DNA of 64,000 bases from JACKAQ01 sp965227145 (lineage in GTDB: Bacteria > Calditrichota > Calditrichia > RBG-13-44-9 > J075), in contig OZ245730.1 of NCBI GenBank assembly GCA_965227145.1, positions 372,001 to 436,000 on the forward strand. The letters run 5' to 3'. The position numbers and the translations under genes are program-made. Within the stretch, counting starts at the first letter, position 1. Each line of letters opens with the position of its first letter. Shown here in pieces: positions 53,004 through 62,124 of this stretch. The notes under the pieces are model-generated. The model made no database searches and had not been told where the DNA came from. It saw nothing but the letters and a program-made list of their open reading frames with translations.

Positions 53004-53879
53004 ATGAGCGTTATTGTTGATGATAAGAGCCGGATTGTGGTTCAGGGCATCACCGGAAAAGAAGGCTCGTTCCACACCCAGCAAATGCTGGACTACGGCA
53101 CAAACGTGGTTGCCGGGGTAACGCCGGGCAAAGGCGGAACGAAATTTGAAGAAAAAGTGCCGATTTTCAACACTGTGAAAGATGCCGTTGAAGCTACCGG
53201 CGCTGATGTGTCGGTGATTTTCGTGCCGCCGCCGTTTGCCGCGGATGCCATTTACGAAGCTGCGGATGCCGGCGTAAAATGGGTAATCTGCATCACGGAA
53301 GGTATTCCTGCGCGTGATATGTTGAATGTTTACAACTATTTGCAGCGCACCAACACCCGAATGGTCGGACCGAACTGTCCGGGCGTTATTTCTCCCGGAA
53401 AATGCAAGGTTGGCATCATGCCCGCATTTATTCACAAAGAAGGCAGCGTTGGCGTGATCAGCCGTTCCGGCACGCTGACTTACGAAGCCGTGCACCAACT
53501 CACCGTGTTGGGTTTGGGGCAATCGACTTGTATCGGCATCGGCGGCGATCCGGTGATCGGCACCCGTTACATCGATGCGCTGAAATTGTTCAAAGATGAC
53601 CCGCAAACGGAAGCCGTGATCATGATCGGTGAAATCGGCGGAACCGCGGAAGAAGAAGCTGCCGCGTGGATTAAAGCCAATTTCAACAAACCGGTTGTGG
53701 CGTTTATCGCCGGACAAACCGCTCCTCCCGGAAAACGCATGGGACACGCCGGTGCGATCATTTCCGGTGGCAAAGGCACCGCCGCAGAAAAAATGGCTGC
53801 GCTGAAAGCCGCGGGCATCGCGGTTTGCGATAGCCCGGCAGTGCTCGGCGAAACCGTCGCTAAAGTGCTGAAAAAATAA
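53004..53879 (+). CDS. sucD: Succinyl-CoA synthetase alpha subunit
   Basis: The 291-residue subunit carries the phospho-histidine. Motifs are VQGITGKEGSFHTQQMLDYGTNVVAGVTPGKGG (CoA-binding Rossmann fold), FVPPPFAADAIYEAADAG, ICITEGIPARDM, GPNCPGVISPGKCKVGIMP, GRSGTLTYE-like SRSGTLTYEA and the active-site loop RMGHAGAIISGGKGTA with the phosphorylated His. It completes the sucCD pair and is followed by an intrinsic terminator. Confidence 0.98.
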   Translation: MSVIVDDKSRIVVQGITGKEGSFHTQQMLDYGTNVVAGVTPGKGGTKFEEKVPIFNTVKDAVEATGADVSVIFVPPPFAADAIYEAADAGVKWVICITEGIPARDMLNVYNYLQRTNTRMVGPNCPGVISPGKCKVGIMPAFIHKEGSVGVISRSGTLTYEAVHQLTVLGLGQSTCIGIGGDPVIGTRYIDALKLFKDDPQTEAVIMIGEIGGTAEEEAAAWIKANFNKPVVAFIAGQTAPPGKRMGHAGAIISGGKGTAAEKMAALKAAGIAVCDSPAVLGETVAKVLKK

Positions 53880-53922
53880 CCGGATGTAACCTTTTTTATC
53901 CGGTTTGCGAACCGGAATTCAG

Positions 53923-53950
53923 GGGCGGGTTTTTCAATCCGCCCTTTTTT
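53923..53950 (+). terminator. Intrinsic terminator of sucCD
   Basis: GGGCGG (53923-53928) and CCGCCC (53939-53944) form the stem and a six-T run follows, 44 bases after the sucD stop. Confidence 0.88.
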
Positions 53951-53958
53951 ATTTATCC

Positions 53959-54020
53959 CATTCCTGCATGTTTGTCAGTCCTGAGAATGCACCGAGGGCG
54001 CTCCTTCGGAGCAGGAATCT
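53959..54020. repeat. Degenerate palindromic repeat cluster
   Basis: CATTCCTGCATG and GCAGGAATCTCCTGC, with an internal hairpin GCTCC-TTC-GGAGC, resemble the REP-like element seen at 4692-4768. It lies between sucD and the convergent SBBP gene. Confidence 0.5.
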
Positions 54021-54036
54021 CCTGCAAAGATAGTCG

Positions 54037-55698
54037 CTATTTCAGCAGCATCATTTTCCGGGTTTGCACCGCGTTTGCGGATTGCAGCCGGTACAAATAC
54101 ACGCCGCTGGCAACGCGCTCACCGGCGCTGTTCGTGCCGTCCCATTGCCGCAAATAGCTGCCGGATTGCAGGTTTTCGCTCACCAGCGATTTGATGATGC
54201 GACCGGACAGATCGAAAACCGTCAATTGCACGGGACCGGATATTGCAACGGTAAACCGGATCTGCGTGACCGGATTGAACGGGTTCGGGAAATTTTGCGC
54301 CAGTTCAAATTCGCGGATTTGCGGCTCCGGCGAACCGATCGCCGTTACGCTGCTGCCGATTTTCGCGATAAAAATATCATCCTGCCCGTCGCTGTTCAAA
54401 ATGACGTTCCCGAAAGTTGCCGTGCCCTCAAATAATCCGGTGACAATCGCACCGCCGGAACCGTCCGCAACGATGCCATAGCCTTCGTCCACACCCGCGC
54501 CGCCGCCGTTTGCGGCCCACAACACATTACCTGCTGTGTCCATTTTTGCCACAAACACATCTTTCGCGATTCCCGAAAGGGTAGTATCGCCGACGGTTGC
54601 GGTGCCCACAAAATAGCCGCTGACAAACGTGTTTCCGGCATTGTCGCGGGCGATGCAATACCCCTGATCCAGCTCCGTGCCGCCGATTTGCCGCGCCCAA
54701 TTGATTGCGCCGGTCGCATCGTATTTGGCGATAAATCCATCGCCGGAGCCTGCGCTGGTCATTCCGATGCTGCCAAAATCGCCGATGCCCTGAAAATAGC
54801 CCGTTGCCACGCAGCTGCCGTCAACAGCGCCGGAAATTCCGCTCCCGAAATCCGCCGGTTGCCCGCCGGCTTTTTCTGCCCACAAAAAATCGCCGTTCGC
54901 AGCGTATTTTGCGACAAATGTGTTGAACTGGAGGCTGATAATCGTTGTATCGCCAAACGCGGCGTTTCCGGAGAATTTCCCGGTCACCAGCGCATTGCCG
55001 TCACCGTCTGTCGCGATGCCGTTGCCCTGATCAAAAAAGCTGCTGCCGGCTTTTTCCGCCCACAAAAAATCGCCGTTCGCAGCGTATTTGGCAACGAAAA
55101 CATCGTGATTGCCATCGCTGGTGAACGCGGTATCGCCGAATGTCGCAGTCAAATTGAAATAGCCGGTTACCAGCGCGTTGCCCTCGCTGTCCGTTGCCAC
55201 GCTGTTGCCCTGATCCAGATTGCTGCCGCCGGCCTGTCGCGCCCAGAGCAGGTTGCCGTCGCCATCGTATTGTGCGATAAAAATATCGGACGAACCGGTG
55301 CTGCTGAGCGAAGTATCGCCAAATGTTGCCGTATTCCGGAAATACCCGGTCACGGTGATGTTACCCGCACCGTCCGCGGCGATGCCGAATCCCTCATCTT
55401 CTTCAAACCCGCCGGCTTGCCGCGCCCACACAAAATTGCCGTTTGCATCGTATTTGGCGATGAACACATCCCGGAACCCGGCGCTGGTGAGATCGGTGCT
55501 GCCAAAGGTTGCGGTATTCTGGAAATATCCGGTGAGAATCACGTTGCCCGCCGCGTCCCGGCAGATCGCGGTGGCTTTATCGAAACCGTTGCCGCCAGCC
55601 TGAATCGCCCACTGGAAATTGCCGTTTTGGGCGAGAGTGGTTTTTGGGAAAACCAATATTCCGGCAAATAAAATTGCCATTAACATTAGCTTTTTCAT
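54037..55698 (-). CDS. Secreted SBBP-repeat beta-propeller protein with type A sorting domain
   Basis: The 553-residue protein has a signal peptide (MKKLMLMAILFAGILVFPKTTLAQ) and seven consecutive SBBP repeats of about 61 residues. A typical unit reads WARQAGG...GFGIAADGAGNITVTGYF...ATFGDTSL...DIFIAQYDGDGN. Seven blades would close one propeller. A sorting domain follows (NFPNPFNPVTQIRFTVA...ASGVYLYRL...KMMLLK). AAGGAG precedes the ATG. No catalytic motif is apparent, so a binding or structural role at the surface is likely. It lies downstream of the HTCS regulator in the same orientation, which may control it. Confidence 0.9.
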   Translation of the reverse strand: MKKLMLMAILFAGILVFPKTTLAQNGNFQWAIQAGGNGFDKATAICRDAAGNVILTGYFQNTATFGSTDLTSAGFRDVFIAKYDANGNFVWARQAGGFEEDEGFGIAADGAGNITVTGYFRNTATFGDTSLSSTGSSDIFIAQYDGDGNLLWARQAGGSNLDQGNSVATDSEGNALVTGYFNLTATFGDTAFTSDGNHDVFVAKYAANGDFLWAEKAGSSFFDQGNGIATDGDGNALVTGKFSGNAAFGDTTIISLQFNTFVAKYAANGDFLWAEKAGGQPADFGSGISGAVDGSCVATGYFQGIGDFGSIGMTSAGSGDGFIAKYDATGAINWARQIGGTELDQGYCIARDNAGNTFVSGYFVGTATVGDTTLSGIAKDVFVAKMDTAGNVLWAANGGGAGVDEGYGIVADGSGGAIVTGLFEGTATFGNVILNSDGQDDIFIAKIGSSVTAIGSPEPQIREFELAQNFPNPFNPVTQIRFTVAISGPVQLTVFDLSGRIIKSLVSENLQSGSYLRQWDGTNSAGERVASGVYLYRLQSANAVQTRKMMLLK

Positions 55699-55772
55699 AG
55701 CGTTGCTCCTTTTGGTATTTAGCGTTTAACAGATAAAAACTAATTCGCGGAGCCCCAAAAAAGCTAACACTG

Positions 55773-55810
55773 CGCAGCCAATTGCTGACACTGGCCGGAC
55801 ATTGGCTGCG
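55773..55810. repeat. 10-bp inverted repeat between the HTCS and SBBP genes
   Basis: CGCAGCCAAT (55773-55782) and ATTGGCTGCG (55801-55810) are perfectly complementary around an 18-nt spacer. The repeat starts just after the HTCS stop (55816) and lies 75-112 bp upstream of the SBBP start. On the minus strand a T-run follows about 10 bases later. It could be the HTCS terminator or an operator of the SBBP gene. Confidence 0.6.
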
Positions 55811-55815
55811 GTTGA

Positions 55816-58800
55816 TTAATCCTGTTTGGCGGATTTGAGAAAATCGGAGGGCGAAACGCCGAATTCATCTTTAAAACAGCGGGCAAAATAGGAGAGATTG
55901 TTGAATCCCACCCGGAATGCGATTTCCGAAACATTCCCGGCGTGGCGGGCGAACAAATCCCGCGCCTGCCGCAAGCGGATGGTGCGGATAAAATCCGCCG
56001 GACTTTGCCCGGTGAGCGCACGAATTTTGCGCTGCAAATGGCGGCGGCTCATGTTCAGTTGCCGGCTCAATTCTTCCGGGCCAAAAATTTCGGATTCAAT
56101 TCCGGTTTCGGTCGCTGCCATCAGTTGGCGGAGAAATTCCTGTTCAACCGAAGGCATTTCCGGCGCGGCGGGTTGCAGCAAACCTTCCCGGCGATAAATT
56201 TCCCGCAGCTTGCGGCGTTGTTCGATAAGGTTTTTCACCCGGATATTCAGTTCGCGGGCGTTGAACGGCTTGGTCAAATAATCGTCTGCGCCGCTCTCCA
56301 GCCCGGTCAGTTTGCTCTCGTTTCCGGCTTTGGCGGTCAGCAAAATTACCGGAATGTGGCTGGTGCGCGGATCGGTTTTCAGCTTTTCGCAGAGGGCGTA
56401 GCCGTCCGTTCCGGGCATCATCACATCGCTGATAACCAGATCGGGAATGGCGTCCGCTGCGCGGTTAAAACCGCTGTCGCCGTCGGCAGATTCGACGATC
56501 CGGAAATTTTCCCGCAATTGTTCGCGGATGTAGCTGCGCACATCGGCGTGATCTTCCACGATGAGAATCAGCGGATTGCCGCCGTTTTTTGGCGCTGTTG
56601 CGATGACAACTTCGCCGGTTTCCGCAGCGATTTCCGCTGGCGAATCGGCAATTTCGTCCGGCGTGTCAACAATTTCCGCCGGACGAAACGCATCGCGATC
56701 CAGCGGAAAAATCAGCGTGAAAACCGTGCCTTTTCCGGGTGAACTTTGCACCGCAATTTCCCCGCGATGCAGTTCCACCAGTTCTTTCACCAACGCCAGC
56801 CCGATGCCCGCGCCGGACTGATCCGCCGTCCGTCGGTCATCGCCCCGGAAAAATCGCTCGAACACCTGCGGCAGTTGCGCCGCCGGGATGCCCGAGCCGC
56901 TGTCGCTCACCCGGAGCGTCGCCGTTTTTCCGTCCGGTGACTCGACGGAAACGCTCACCGTTCCGCCCGCCGGCGTAAATTTGAAAGCATTCGACAGCAA
57001 ATTGGTGACGATCGTTTCCATTTTTTCGCGATCAAAATAGCTGTTTGCCAACGTCTCCGGCGGCGCATCGGCACCAAATTGCAGGTGAATTTTTTTCTGC
57101 CCCGCCAGCGACGCGAAAGACATCACCAGCCCTTTCAAAAATGCGGAAAAATCGCCGCGGGTGATCTGCAGGTTTAGCTTACCCGATTCCAGCCGGGACA
57201 AATCCAGCAATTGGTTGATCAGTTGCAGCAATCGCCGGGCGTTGCGCCGGATGCGCCGGAGATCGATTTCCGGTGCAACGGATTGTTTGCGGGACAGCCA
57301 GTCCTCCACCGGACCGAGAATCAGCGTGAGCGGCGTGCGGAATTCGTGGCTGATGTTTGCAAAAAATCGCGATTTGATGCGATCCATTTCAGCGAGCTTA
57401 TCTGCCTGTTCCTGAACGGTTTGGGTACGCTCCGCAACCAGTTTTTCGAGATGCCGGGTTTTCAATTGCAACTGGCGCACCCGCCATTTCACGATGCCGG
57501 CGATCAGCCCGATCAGCGCCAGCGCATACAATCCTAACGCCCAACCGGTGCGATACCACGGCGGCAAAATGCGAAATTCGAATGCGGCTTCGCGACCCAA
57601 TTTGCCATCACCATTTTGCGATTGCACCCGGAAACGGTAGTTGCCCGGCGGCAAACCGGTGTAATCGCGATGCGTTTCGGCGATCCACCCCGACCAATCG
57701 CGATCAAAACCATCGAGGCGATAGCGGAAACGCAGCGCGGCGGGACTGCGGAAATCAGTCGCGGCGAAGCGGAAGCGCAGCGAATTTGCCGCAAACGGCA
57801 GTTCCGGCGAATTGGCATTTGCGGCGCTGTCCGGCAGTCCGGCGAACAGCAGCGAATCGCCCGCGCTCACCCGGCGAATGAGGGTGACAAACGGTGCATC
57901 CGGCGCGTTGCCGGTTGCCGGTGCGAGCCGCAAAATTCCCTCTGTTCCGCCGAGCCAAACCGTGCCGTCCGGCTCCGGAAAAATGCTCAGCAATGTGCCG
58001 ATGCGATCCAGCCGGTAGCCGGGAATGGTTGTCCGGATGGCAAATTCGTTGCCGTTTCGCACGATTTCGCGGCAAACCGTTGCGTCGCCCGTTTGCCCGG
58101 CAATCCACACGGCGCCGGTTGCACCGCTGGCCAAATGGGTGATCGCGAAAGTGGAATCTGCATAAATTTCACCAAAAGTTGAATCCGGGATAAATATCTG
58201 TTTTTCCGAAAGATAGCGCCGCAGCCCGTTTGTAGTAGCGAAACGCAGTTCACCGTCGATTTTCGCGATGCGAACGGGAATTCGCGGCATGCCATCTGCG
58301 CGATCGAAATGTTTGCTGGTTGCGGAAAAATCGCCGTCCGGTGATGGCGCATCTGCAATTTTGCTGAACCGGAACAGCCCGTCGCGGGTGCCGAGCCAGA
58401 GGTTGCCGGATGCATCGCCGGTGATGGTTAGCGAATACGCGCCGGTTTCCCCCAGCGAAAAAACCCGTGGTGAATTGCCGGAAGCTGTTTCCAGCACGCC
58501 GATTCCGCGATAGGTGCCCAAAAAAATGCGCCCGGAATGTTGCGCCGATGCGAACATTTCCGTAACACCGGTGACACCGGCGATTCGGTTTGCCGCATCT
58601 GCCCGAATTTCGAAAATGCCCTGATGTCCGCCGGCCAGCAATTGCTCGTCCGCAGAAACCAGGGAATAAACGGTGCTCTCGATGCCGGGAATCTGGCGAA
58701 ATTGTGCGGGCGCTGTGTCGCCGGTTTCCAGCCGGAAAACGCCCATCCGCGTGGCGGCGAACAACCTGCCGTTGTGTCGCGCGATGGCGTTTGTGTTGCC

Positions 58801-59856
58801 TTCCAGCCCGTTTTCTGCGTTGAAAAATGAGTATCGCGCCGGCGTTTCCACTCGCGCCAACCCATCCGCCAATGCCAGCCACAATCCGCCCTGCGCATCG
58901 CGATGCACAAAATTGACGGTGTTATCGCGCAGCCCGCCGGAACGTTCGACAGTTTGCAGGAGGTGCCCGCTGCTGTCGATGATCGCCAGTCCGCGGCGAT
59001 GGGTCGCCAGCGCAAAGTGACCGTCCGGTAGTGCCAACGCCCGAAAAATCAATGCGTTACGCAAAAAATCATCTGCGGGTGAAGGTTGCGGATGAACGCC
59101 GGTTTTATCAATCTGTTGCCAGCCGGAAAAACGGGTGAGCGCCCGGAATGCGCCATTTGCCGCCGGAAAAATTCCGGCGATGCCTTCGCCGGTAAAAAAA
59201 TCGCCGCCGGGAATGAGCCGCAGCGAATCGCCGTCGAGGCGTTTCAGCCCGATTTTCCACTCGCGGAGAAACAGCGCATCGCCGCCGGCAACCGCCGTGT
59301 GAAACAGCGTTTCCGGCAGCCAGATGCGCATATCCCCCCCGTCCCAGCGGAACAACCCGTAATAGCTGCGGAAAAATACGCTTTCGCCGATGGCGATGGT
59401 TTCGCCGATGCTTTTGAAATTGCGCAGGGAATCCGGGATAAATTCGCGAAGGGAAACAAAGCGCGTTTCGCCGCGCTCATCCGGCGCGAGGTAGCCGAGT
59501 TCGCTGTTACCGCCGACAAAAATTTTCCCGTTCGCGCTGCAAATCGATGTGGCCGGACCGCCGCCGGGCAGCGCAATTCGCTGCCACTGCACGCCGTCGA
59601 AAACGAGCACGCCTGCGTCGTTCGCAACGTAAACCAAACCGAGCGAATCCTGCGCAATCGCCGCGTTGACCGGCGCAGCCTGATAGTCTCGCGGACGGAA
59701 ATTGGAGATCTCCGGCTGTCCGGTTTCCGCCCATATTTCTGCGGATCGCGTTTGTGAAAAAATCGGGTAAAATGTGGTGAGCAAAATGAACCCGATGCCC
59801 GGTAAAATGCACCGCGCCAACCGGTCGAAACAGCGTATTTTCGCAATACGTTTCAT
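55816..59856 (-). CDS. Hybrid two-component system regulator (HTCS): propeller sensor, kinase, receiver, AraC HTH
   Basis: From the ATG at 59856, at the signal peptide, the protein is 1346 residues; earlier in-frame ATGs reach 60108 but would overlap ndk. The order is: signal peptide; two-component regulator propeller repeats (about 35-690; GLVYVANDAGVLVFDG, SGNLWLGTRDGLFRFS, GTVWLGGTEGILRLAP); a Y_Y_Y domain (about 700-770; FRYRLDGFDRDWSGW); a TM helix (about 770-792); HisKA with His about 837 (NISHEFRTPLTLIL); HATPase_c (DSGSGIPAAQLPQVFERFFRGDD); a receiver with Asp about 1142 (LVISDVMMPGTDGY); and a C-terminal AraC HTH (VSEIAFRVGFNNLSYFARCFKDEFGVSP). Such proteins bind glycan fragments in the periplasm and regulate polysaccharide-use genes in Bacteroides. 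No SusC/SusD pair is nearby, so the target is open. Confidence 0.95.
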   Translation of the reverse strand: MKRIAKIRCFDRLARCILPGIGFILLTTFYPIFSQTRSAEIWAETGQPEISNFRPRDYQAAPVNAAIAQDSLGLVYVANDAGVLVFDGVQWQRIALPGGGPATSICSANGKIFVGGNSELGYLAPDERGETRFVSLREFIPDSLRNFKSIGETIAIGESVFFRSYYGLFRWDGGDMRIWLPETLFHTAVAGGDALFLREWKIGLKRLDGDSLRLIPGGDFFTGEGIAGIFPAANGAFRALTRFSGWQQIDKTGVHPQPSPADDFLRNALIFRALALPDGHFALATHRRGLAIIDSSGHLLQTVERSGGLRDNTVNFVHRDAQGGLWLALADGLARVETPARYSFFNAENGLEGNTNAIARHNGRLFAATRMGVFRLETGDTAPAQFRQIPGIESTVYSLVSADEQLLAGGHQGIFEIRADAANRIAGVTGVTEMFASAQHSGRIFLGTYRGIGVLETASGNSPRVFSLGETGAYSLTITGDASGNLWLGTRDGLFRFSKIADAPSPDGDFSATSKHFDRADGMPRIPVRIAKIDGELRFATTNGLRRYLSEKQIFIPDSTFGEIYADSTFAITHLASGATGAVWIAGQTGDATVCREIVRNGNEFAIRTTIPGYRLDRIGTLLSIFPEPDGTVWLGGTEGILRLAPATGNAPDAPFVTLIRRVSAGDSLLFAGLPDSAANANSPELPFAANSLRFRFAATDFRSPAALRFRYRLDGFDRDWSGWIAETHRDYTGLPPGNYRFRVQSQNGDGKLGREAAFEFRILPPWYRTGWALGLYALALIGLIAGIVKWRVRQLQLKTRHLEKLVAERTQTVQEQADKLAEMDRIKSRFFANISHEFRTPLTLILGPVEDWLSRKQSVAPEIDLRRIRRNARRLLQLINQLLDLSRLESGKLNLQITRGDFSAFLKGLVMSFASLAGQKKIHLQFGADAPPETLANSYFDREKMETIVTNLLSNAFKFTPAGGTVSVSVESPDGKTATLRVSDSGSGIPAAQLPQVFERFFRGDDRRTADQSGAGIGLALVKELVELHRGEIAVQSSPGKGTVFTLIFPLDRDAFRPAEIVDTPDEIADSPAEIAAETGEVVIATAPKNGGNPLILIVEDHADVRSYIREQLRENFRIVESADGDSGFNRAADAIPDLVISDVMMPGTDGYALCEKLKTDPRTSHIPVILLTAKAGNESKLTGLESGADDYLTKPFNARELNIRVKNLIEQRRKLREIYRREGLLQPAAPEMPSVEQEFLRQLMAATETGIESEIFGPEELSRQLNMSRRHLQRKIRALTGQSPADFIRTIRLRQARDLFARHAGNVSEIAFRVGFNNLSYFARCFKDEFGVSPSDFLKSAKQD

Positions 59857-59918
59857 TTGCGGAAAAATATCACCGATTGGTGCGCAAGACAATTGGAAAT
59901 TTTCCAGGCAGCAAGTTT

Positions 59919-59946
59919 TTGGATCATGCGGACACAAAGTTAAAAT
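59919..59946 (+). promoter_or_regulatory. Candidate promoter of ndk
   Basis: TTGGAT and TAAAAT are separated by 16 bases, predicting a start near 59953 and an 80-nt leader. It lies within the divergent ndk/HTCS region. Seen by eye only. Confidence 0.35.
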
Positions 59947-60034
59947 TTGGTTTGAGAACGGAACACCGGGCATTATCTTTTGCGCGATCGGAACGAAAAT
60001 AAACAATTTTAAACCAAACGATAGGAGTTGTATC

Positions 60035-60451
60035 ATGGAAAGAACGTACACGATGATCAAGCCGGAATGTGTTGGCGCAAAACACATCGGCGACGTTATT
60101 GCCCGCATCGAAAAAGGCGGCTACCGCATTTTGGGACTGAAAATGCTGCACCTGAGCCAAACTGACGCCGGCAAATTTTACGAAATTCACAAAGAACGTC
60201 CGTTTTACGGCGAACTGGTGGCATTTATGAGCAGCGGCCCGATTGTGGCGATGGTGCTCGAAAAAGAAAATTGCATCGCGGATTACCGTAAATTTATCGG
60301 CGCAACCAATCCCGCAGAAGCTGCCGAAGGCACCATCCGCAAGGATTTTGGCACCAACATCCAAAACAACTGCGTGCACGCCTCCGACTCCCCGGAAAAC
60401 GCTGTTATCGAAATCAAATTCTTTTTCTCCGAACGGGAATTGGTCGGCTAA
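60035..60451 (+). CDS. ndk: Nucleoside diphosphate kinase
   Basis: Ndk transfers the gamma phosphate between nucleoside triphosphates and diphosphates through a phospho-histidine. The protein is 138 residues from the ATG at 60035 (AGGAG upstream). Family motifs are MERTYTMIKPECVGAKHIGDVIARIE, ERPFYGELVAFMSSGPIVAMVLE, ATNPAEAAEGTIRKDFG and the active-site NCVHASDSPENA with His115. It diverges from the HTCS gene and is followed by an intrinsic terminator. Confidence 0.98.
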   Translation: MERTYTMIKPECVGAKHIGDVIARIEKGGYRILGLKMLHLSQTDAGKFYEIHKERPFYGELVAFMSSGPIVAMVLEKENCIADYRKFIGATNPAEAAEGTIRKDFGTNIQNNCVHASDSPENAVIEIKFFFSERELVG

Positions 60452-60486
60452 GCTGTTTATTTTTATAAACTTGTGATGAGCTTTTG

Positions 60487-60512
60487 AAGCCTGCGTTTGC
60501 AGGCTTTTTTTG
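60487..60512 (+). terminator. Intrinsic terminator of ndk
   Basis: The perfect stem AAGCCTGC-GTTT-GCAGGCTT is followed by a T-run, 36 bases after the stop. Confidence 0.9.
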
Positions 60513-60596
60513 TAGTGACATTCGGTTTCTTATAGCGGTTGGTTTGATCGGGATTATTTGTTAAATTCTCACCCCAAAAACGCAAAAAGGAACGGA

Positions 60597-61526
60597 ATGA
60601 GATTACCGGTTTTGAGATGGTTCGGATATATCGCGATTGCCCTGCTGCTCACCACAGCCTGTAACAAACGCGTCAACGACGCGGTAGAAAACGCCCCGGA
60701 AGTGCAACTACCGGAATACGGCACGGATCGCACCCTGGAAATCGCCAGTTGGAATATCGAGCAATTTCCGCTGCAGGCGGATATTACGGTGGATAAAGTC
60801 GCGGCAATTATGCTGCAACTGGATATCGACCTTTACGGCGTGCAGGAAATCAACAACGTTAACCACATGCAGGCGTTGGTGGACAGCCTGAACAGCGCCA
60901 ATCCCGCCGCAAATTACCAATTCCGTTTAAATCCGGCCATCAGCGGGGACCTGAAAACGGGCATCATTTACAAAGGTTCGCTAATTACCGTGCTTTCCGA
61001 AACCACGCTGTTCAACGGCGATAACGATTTCGCCGGACGTCCGCCGTATGTGGTGCGATTGCAGGCATCGAATAACGGATTGTCGTTCGATTTTTCGATT
61101 ATCGTTCTGCACCTGAAAGCCTTTGGCGATCAGGCAAGCGAGGATCGCCGCCGCCGGAGCATCCAGAAATTGGAAGATTACATCGATACGCAGCTTGCCA
61201 ATCCCGATAACGATCCCGATTACATCATCGTTGGCGACTGGAACGACGTGCTCACCGATCCCGCCGGCGACAATGTTTTTCTCCCGTTTCTCGATAACAG
61301 CGCCCAATACGAATTTCTCACTTTGCCGCTGACCAGCGATCCCAACGAGTTCACCTACGTTGCCGGATTCAACTCGCTGATCGATCATATCATGATCACA
61401 ACATCGATCGATGCGCAATATCCGACCGAGCGCGCATTCATCCTGAAACTGGATGAGGAGGTCAGCCGCTACATCCCGGATGTATCCGATCACCGTCCGG
61501 TTGCCGTTAGTTTTCCGGCGTTTTGA
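60597..61526 (+). CDS. Endonuclease/exonuclease/phosphatase-family lipoprotein
   Basis: From the ATG at 60597 (AAAGGA upstream) the protein is 309 residues. It has a lipoprotein signal (IAIALLLTTAC, Cys22). The mature part is an EEP/DNase I-like domain: ASWNIEQFPLQ near residue 50, GVQEINN supplying the metal-binding Glu, FSIIVLHLKAFGDQ, IIVGDWNDVL (catalytic Asp/Asn) and the terminal SDHRPVAVSF (catalytic Asp-His). It could be a surface nuclease or phosphodiesterase that scavenges nucleic acid or phosphate. It has its own strong terminator. Confidence 0.92.
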   Translation: MRLPVLRWFGYIAIALLLTTACNKRVNDAVENAPEVQLPEYGTDRTLEIASWNIEQFPLQADITVDKVAAIMLQLDIDLYGVQEINNVNHMQALVDSLNSANPAANYQFRLNPAISGDLKTGIIYKGSLITVLSETTLFNGDNDFAGRPPYVVRLQASNNGLSFDFSIIVLHLKAFGDQASEDRRRRSIQKLEDYIDTQLANPDNDPDYIIVGDWNDVLTDPAGDNVFLPFLDNSAQYEFLTLPLTSDPNEFTYVAGFNSLIDHIMITTSIDAQYPTERAFILKLDEEVSRYIPDVSDHRPVAVSFPAF

Positions 61527-61564
61527 TCGCCCCGAAAAAAGTAAATTTTTGCCAAAAATGACCG

Positions 61565-61603
61565 CCGGATTTCCGCTTTCAACACCGGAAATCCGGTTTT
61601 TTT
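61565..61603 (+). terminator. Intrinsic terminator of the EEP lipoprotein gene
   Basis: The 11-bp perfect stem CCGGATTTCCG and CGGAAATCCGG has a 10-nt loop and is followed by seven T. Confidence 0.93.
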
Positions 61604-61703
61604 GTTTCATTACGGACAAAATCATTGTAGATTAAAATACTCAACCGATTGTAGCTGTTGCACTTGCAAGCAGCGAATTAATTAAACTTGAGGAGGAAAT
61701 TTT

Positions 61704-62108
61704 ATGTCTGATAGTCGCGCATTGGAATTTATAAAAGGATTGTTAATTGGCGGTGCCGTTGGCGCCGTAGCCGCATTATTGTATGCCCCGAAAAGCGGGC
61801 GCGAAACCCGGGAAGAACTCGGCGGACGGATGGATGATGTTTACGCAAAAGCCCGCGAAGAATATGAAGCTTCGCTGGAACGCGCCCGTCGTTCGTACGA
61901 CAGCACCATTTCGCGAATTAAAGATTTGGAAAACACAGCCAAAGCCAAAGCCGAAGAAATGGAAGAAGTTGTCGGAGATGTTATCGATCAGGGTAAAGAC
62001 CGGGTCGAGAACAGCCGCGGACGTTTGAAGGACGCGCTCGACGCTGCCCGTAACGCTTTCCGGGAAGACAAAGAGCAATCGACCGATTCTGACGACGAAA
62101 AATCCTGA
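61704..62108 (+). CDS. YtxH domain-containing protein
   Basis: The 134-residue protein has the YtxH signature at the N-terminus: a glycine-rich membrane segment (FIKGLLIGGAVGAVAALLYAPKSGRETREEL). A long charged helix follows (AKAREEYEASLERARRSYDSTISRIKDLEN) and the end is acidic. GAGGAGG precedes the ATG. YtxH proteins are small membrane proteins of stress and envelope physiology with no defined activity. It is first of a three-gene run with a DUF948-like gene, the same pairing as ytxG-ytxH in Bacillus. Confidence 0.9.
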   Translation: MSDSRALEFIKGLLIGGAVGAVAALLYAPKSGRETREELGGRMDDVYAKAREEYEASLERARRSYDSTISRIKDLENTAKAKAEEMEEVVGDVIDQGKDRVENSRGRLKDALDAARNAFREDKEQSTDSDDEKS

Positions 62109-62124
62109 AAGCGAAGGTAACGGG

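Noticed and set aside
59968..59983. A GGC...TTTTGC match to a sigma-54 promoter upstream of ndk
   Set aside because: The GG and GC are 11 bases apart instead of 10, and a housekeeping ndk is better served by the sigma-70-like pair at 59919-59946.
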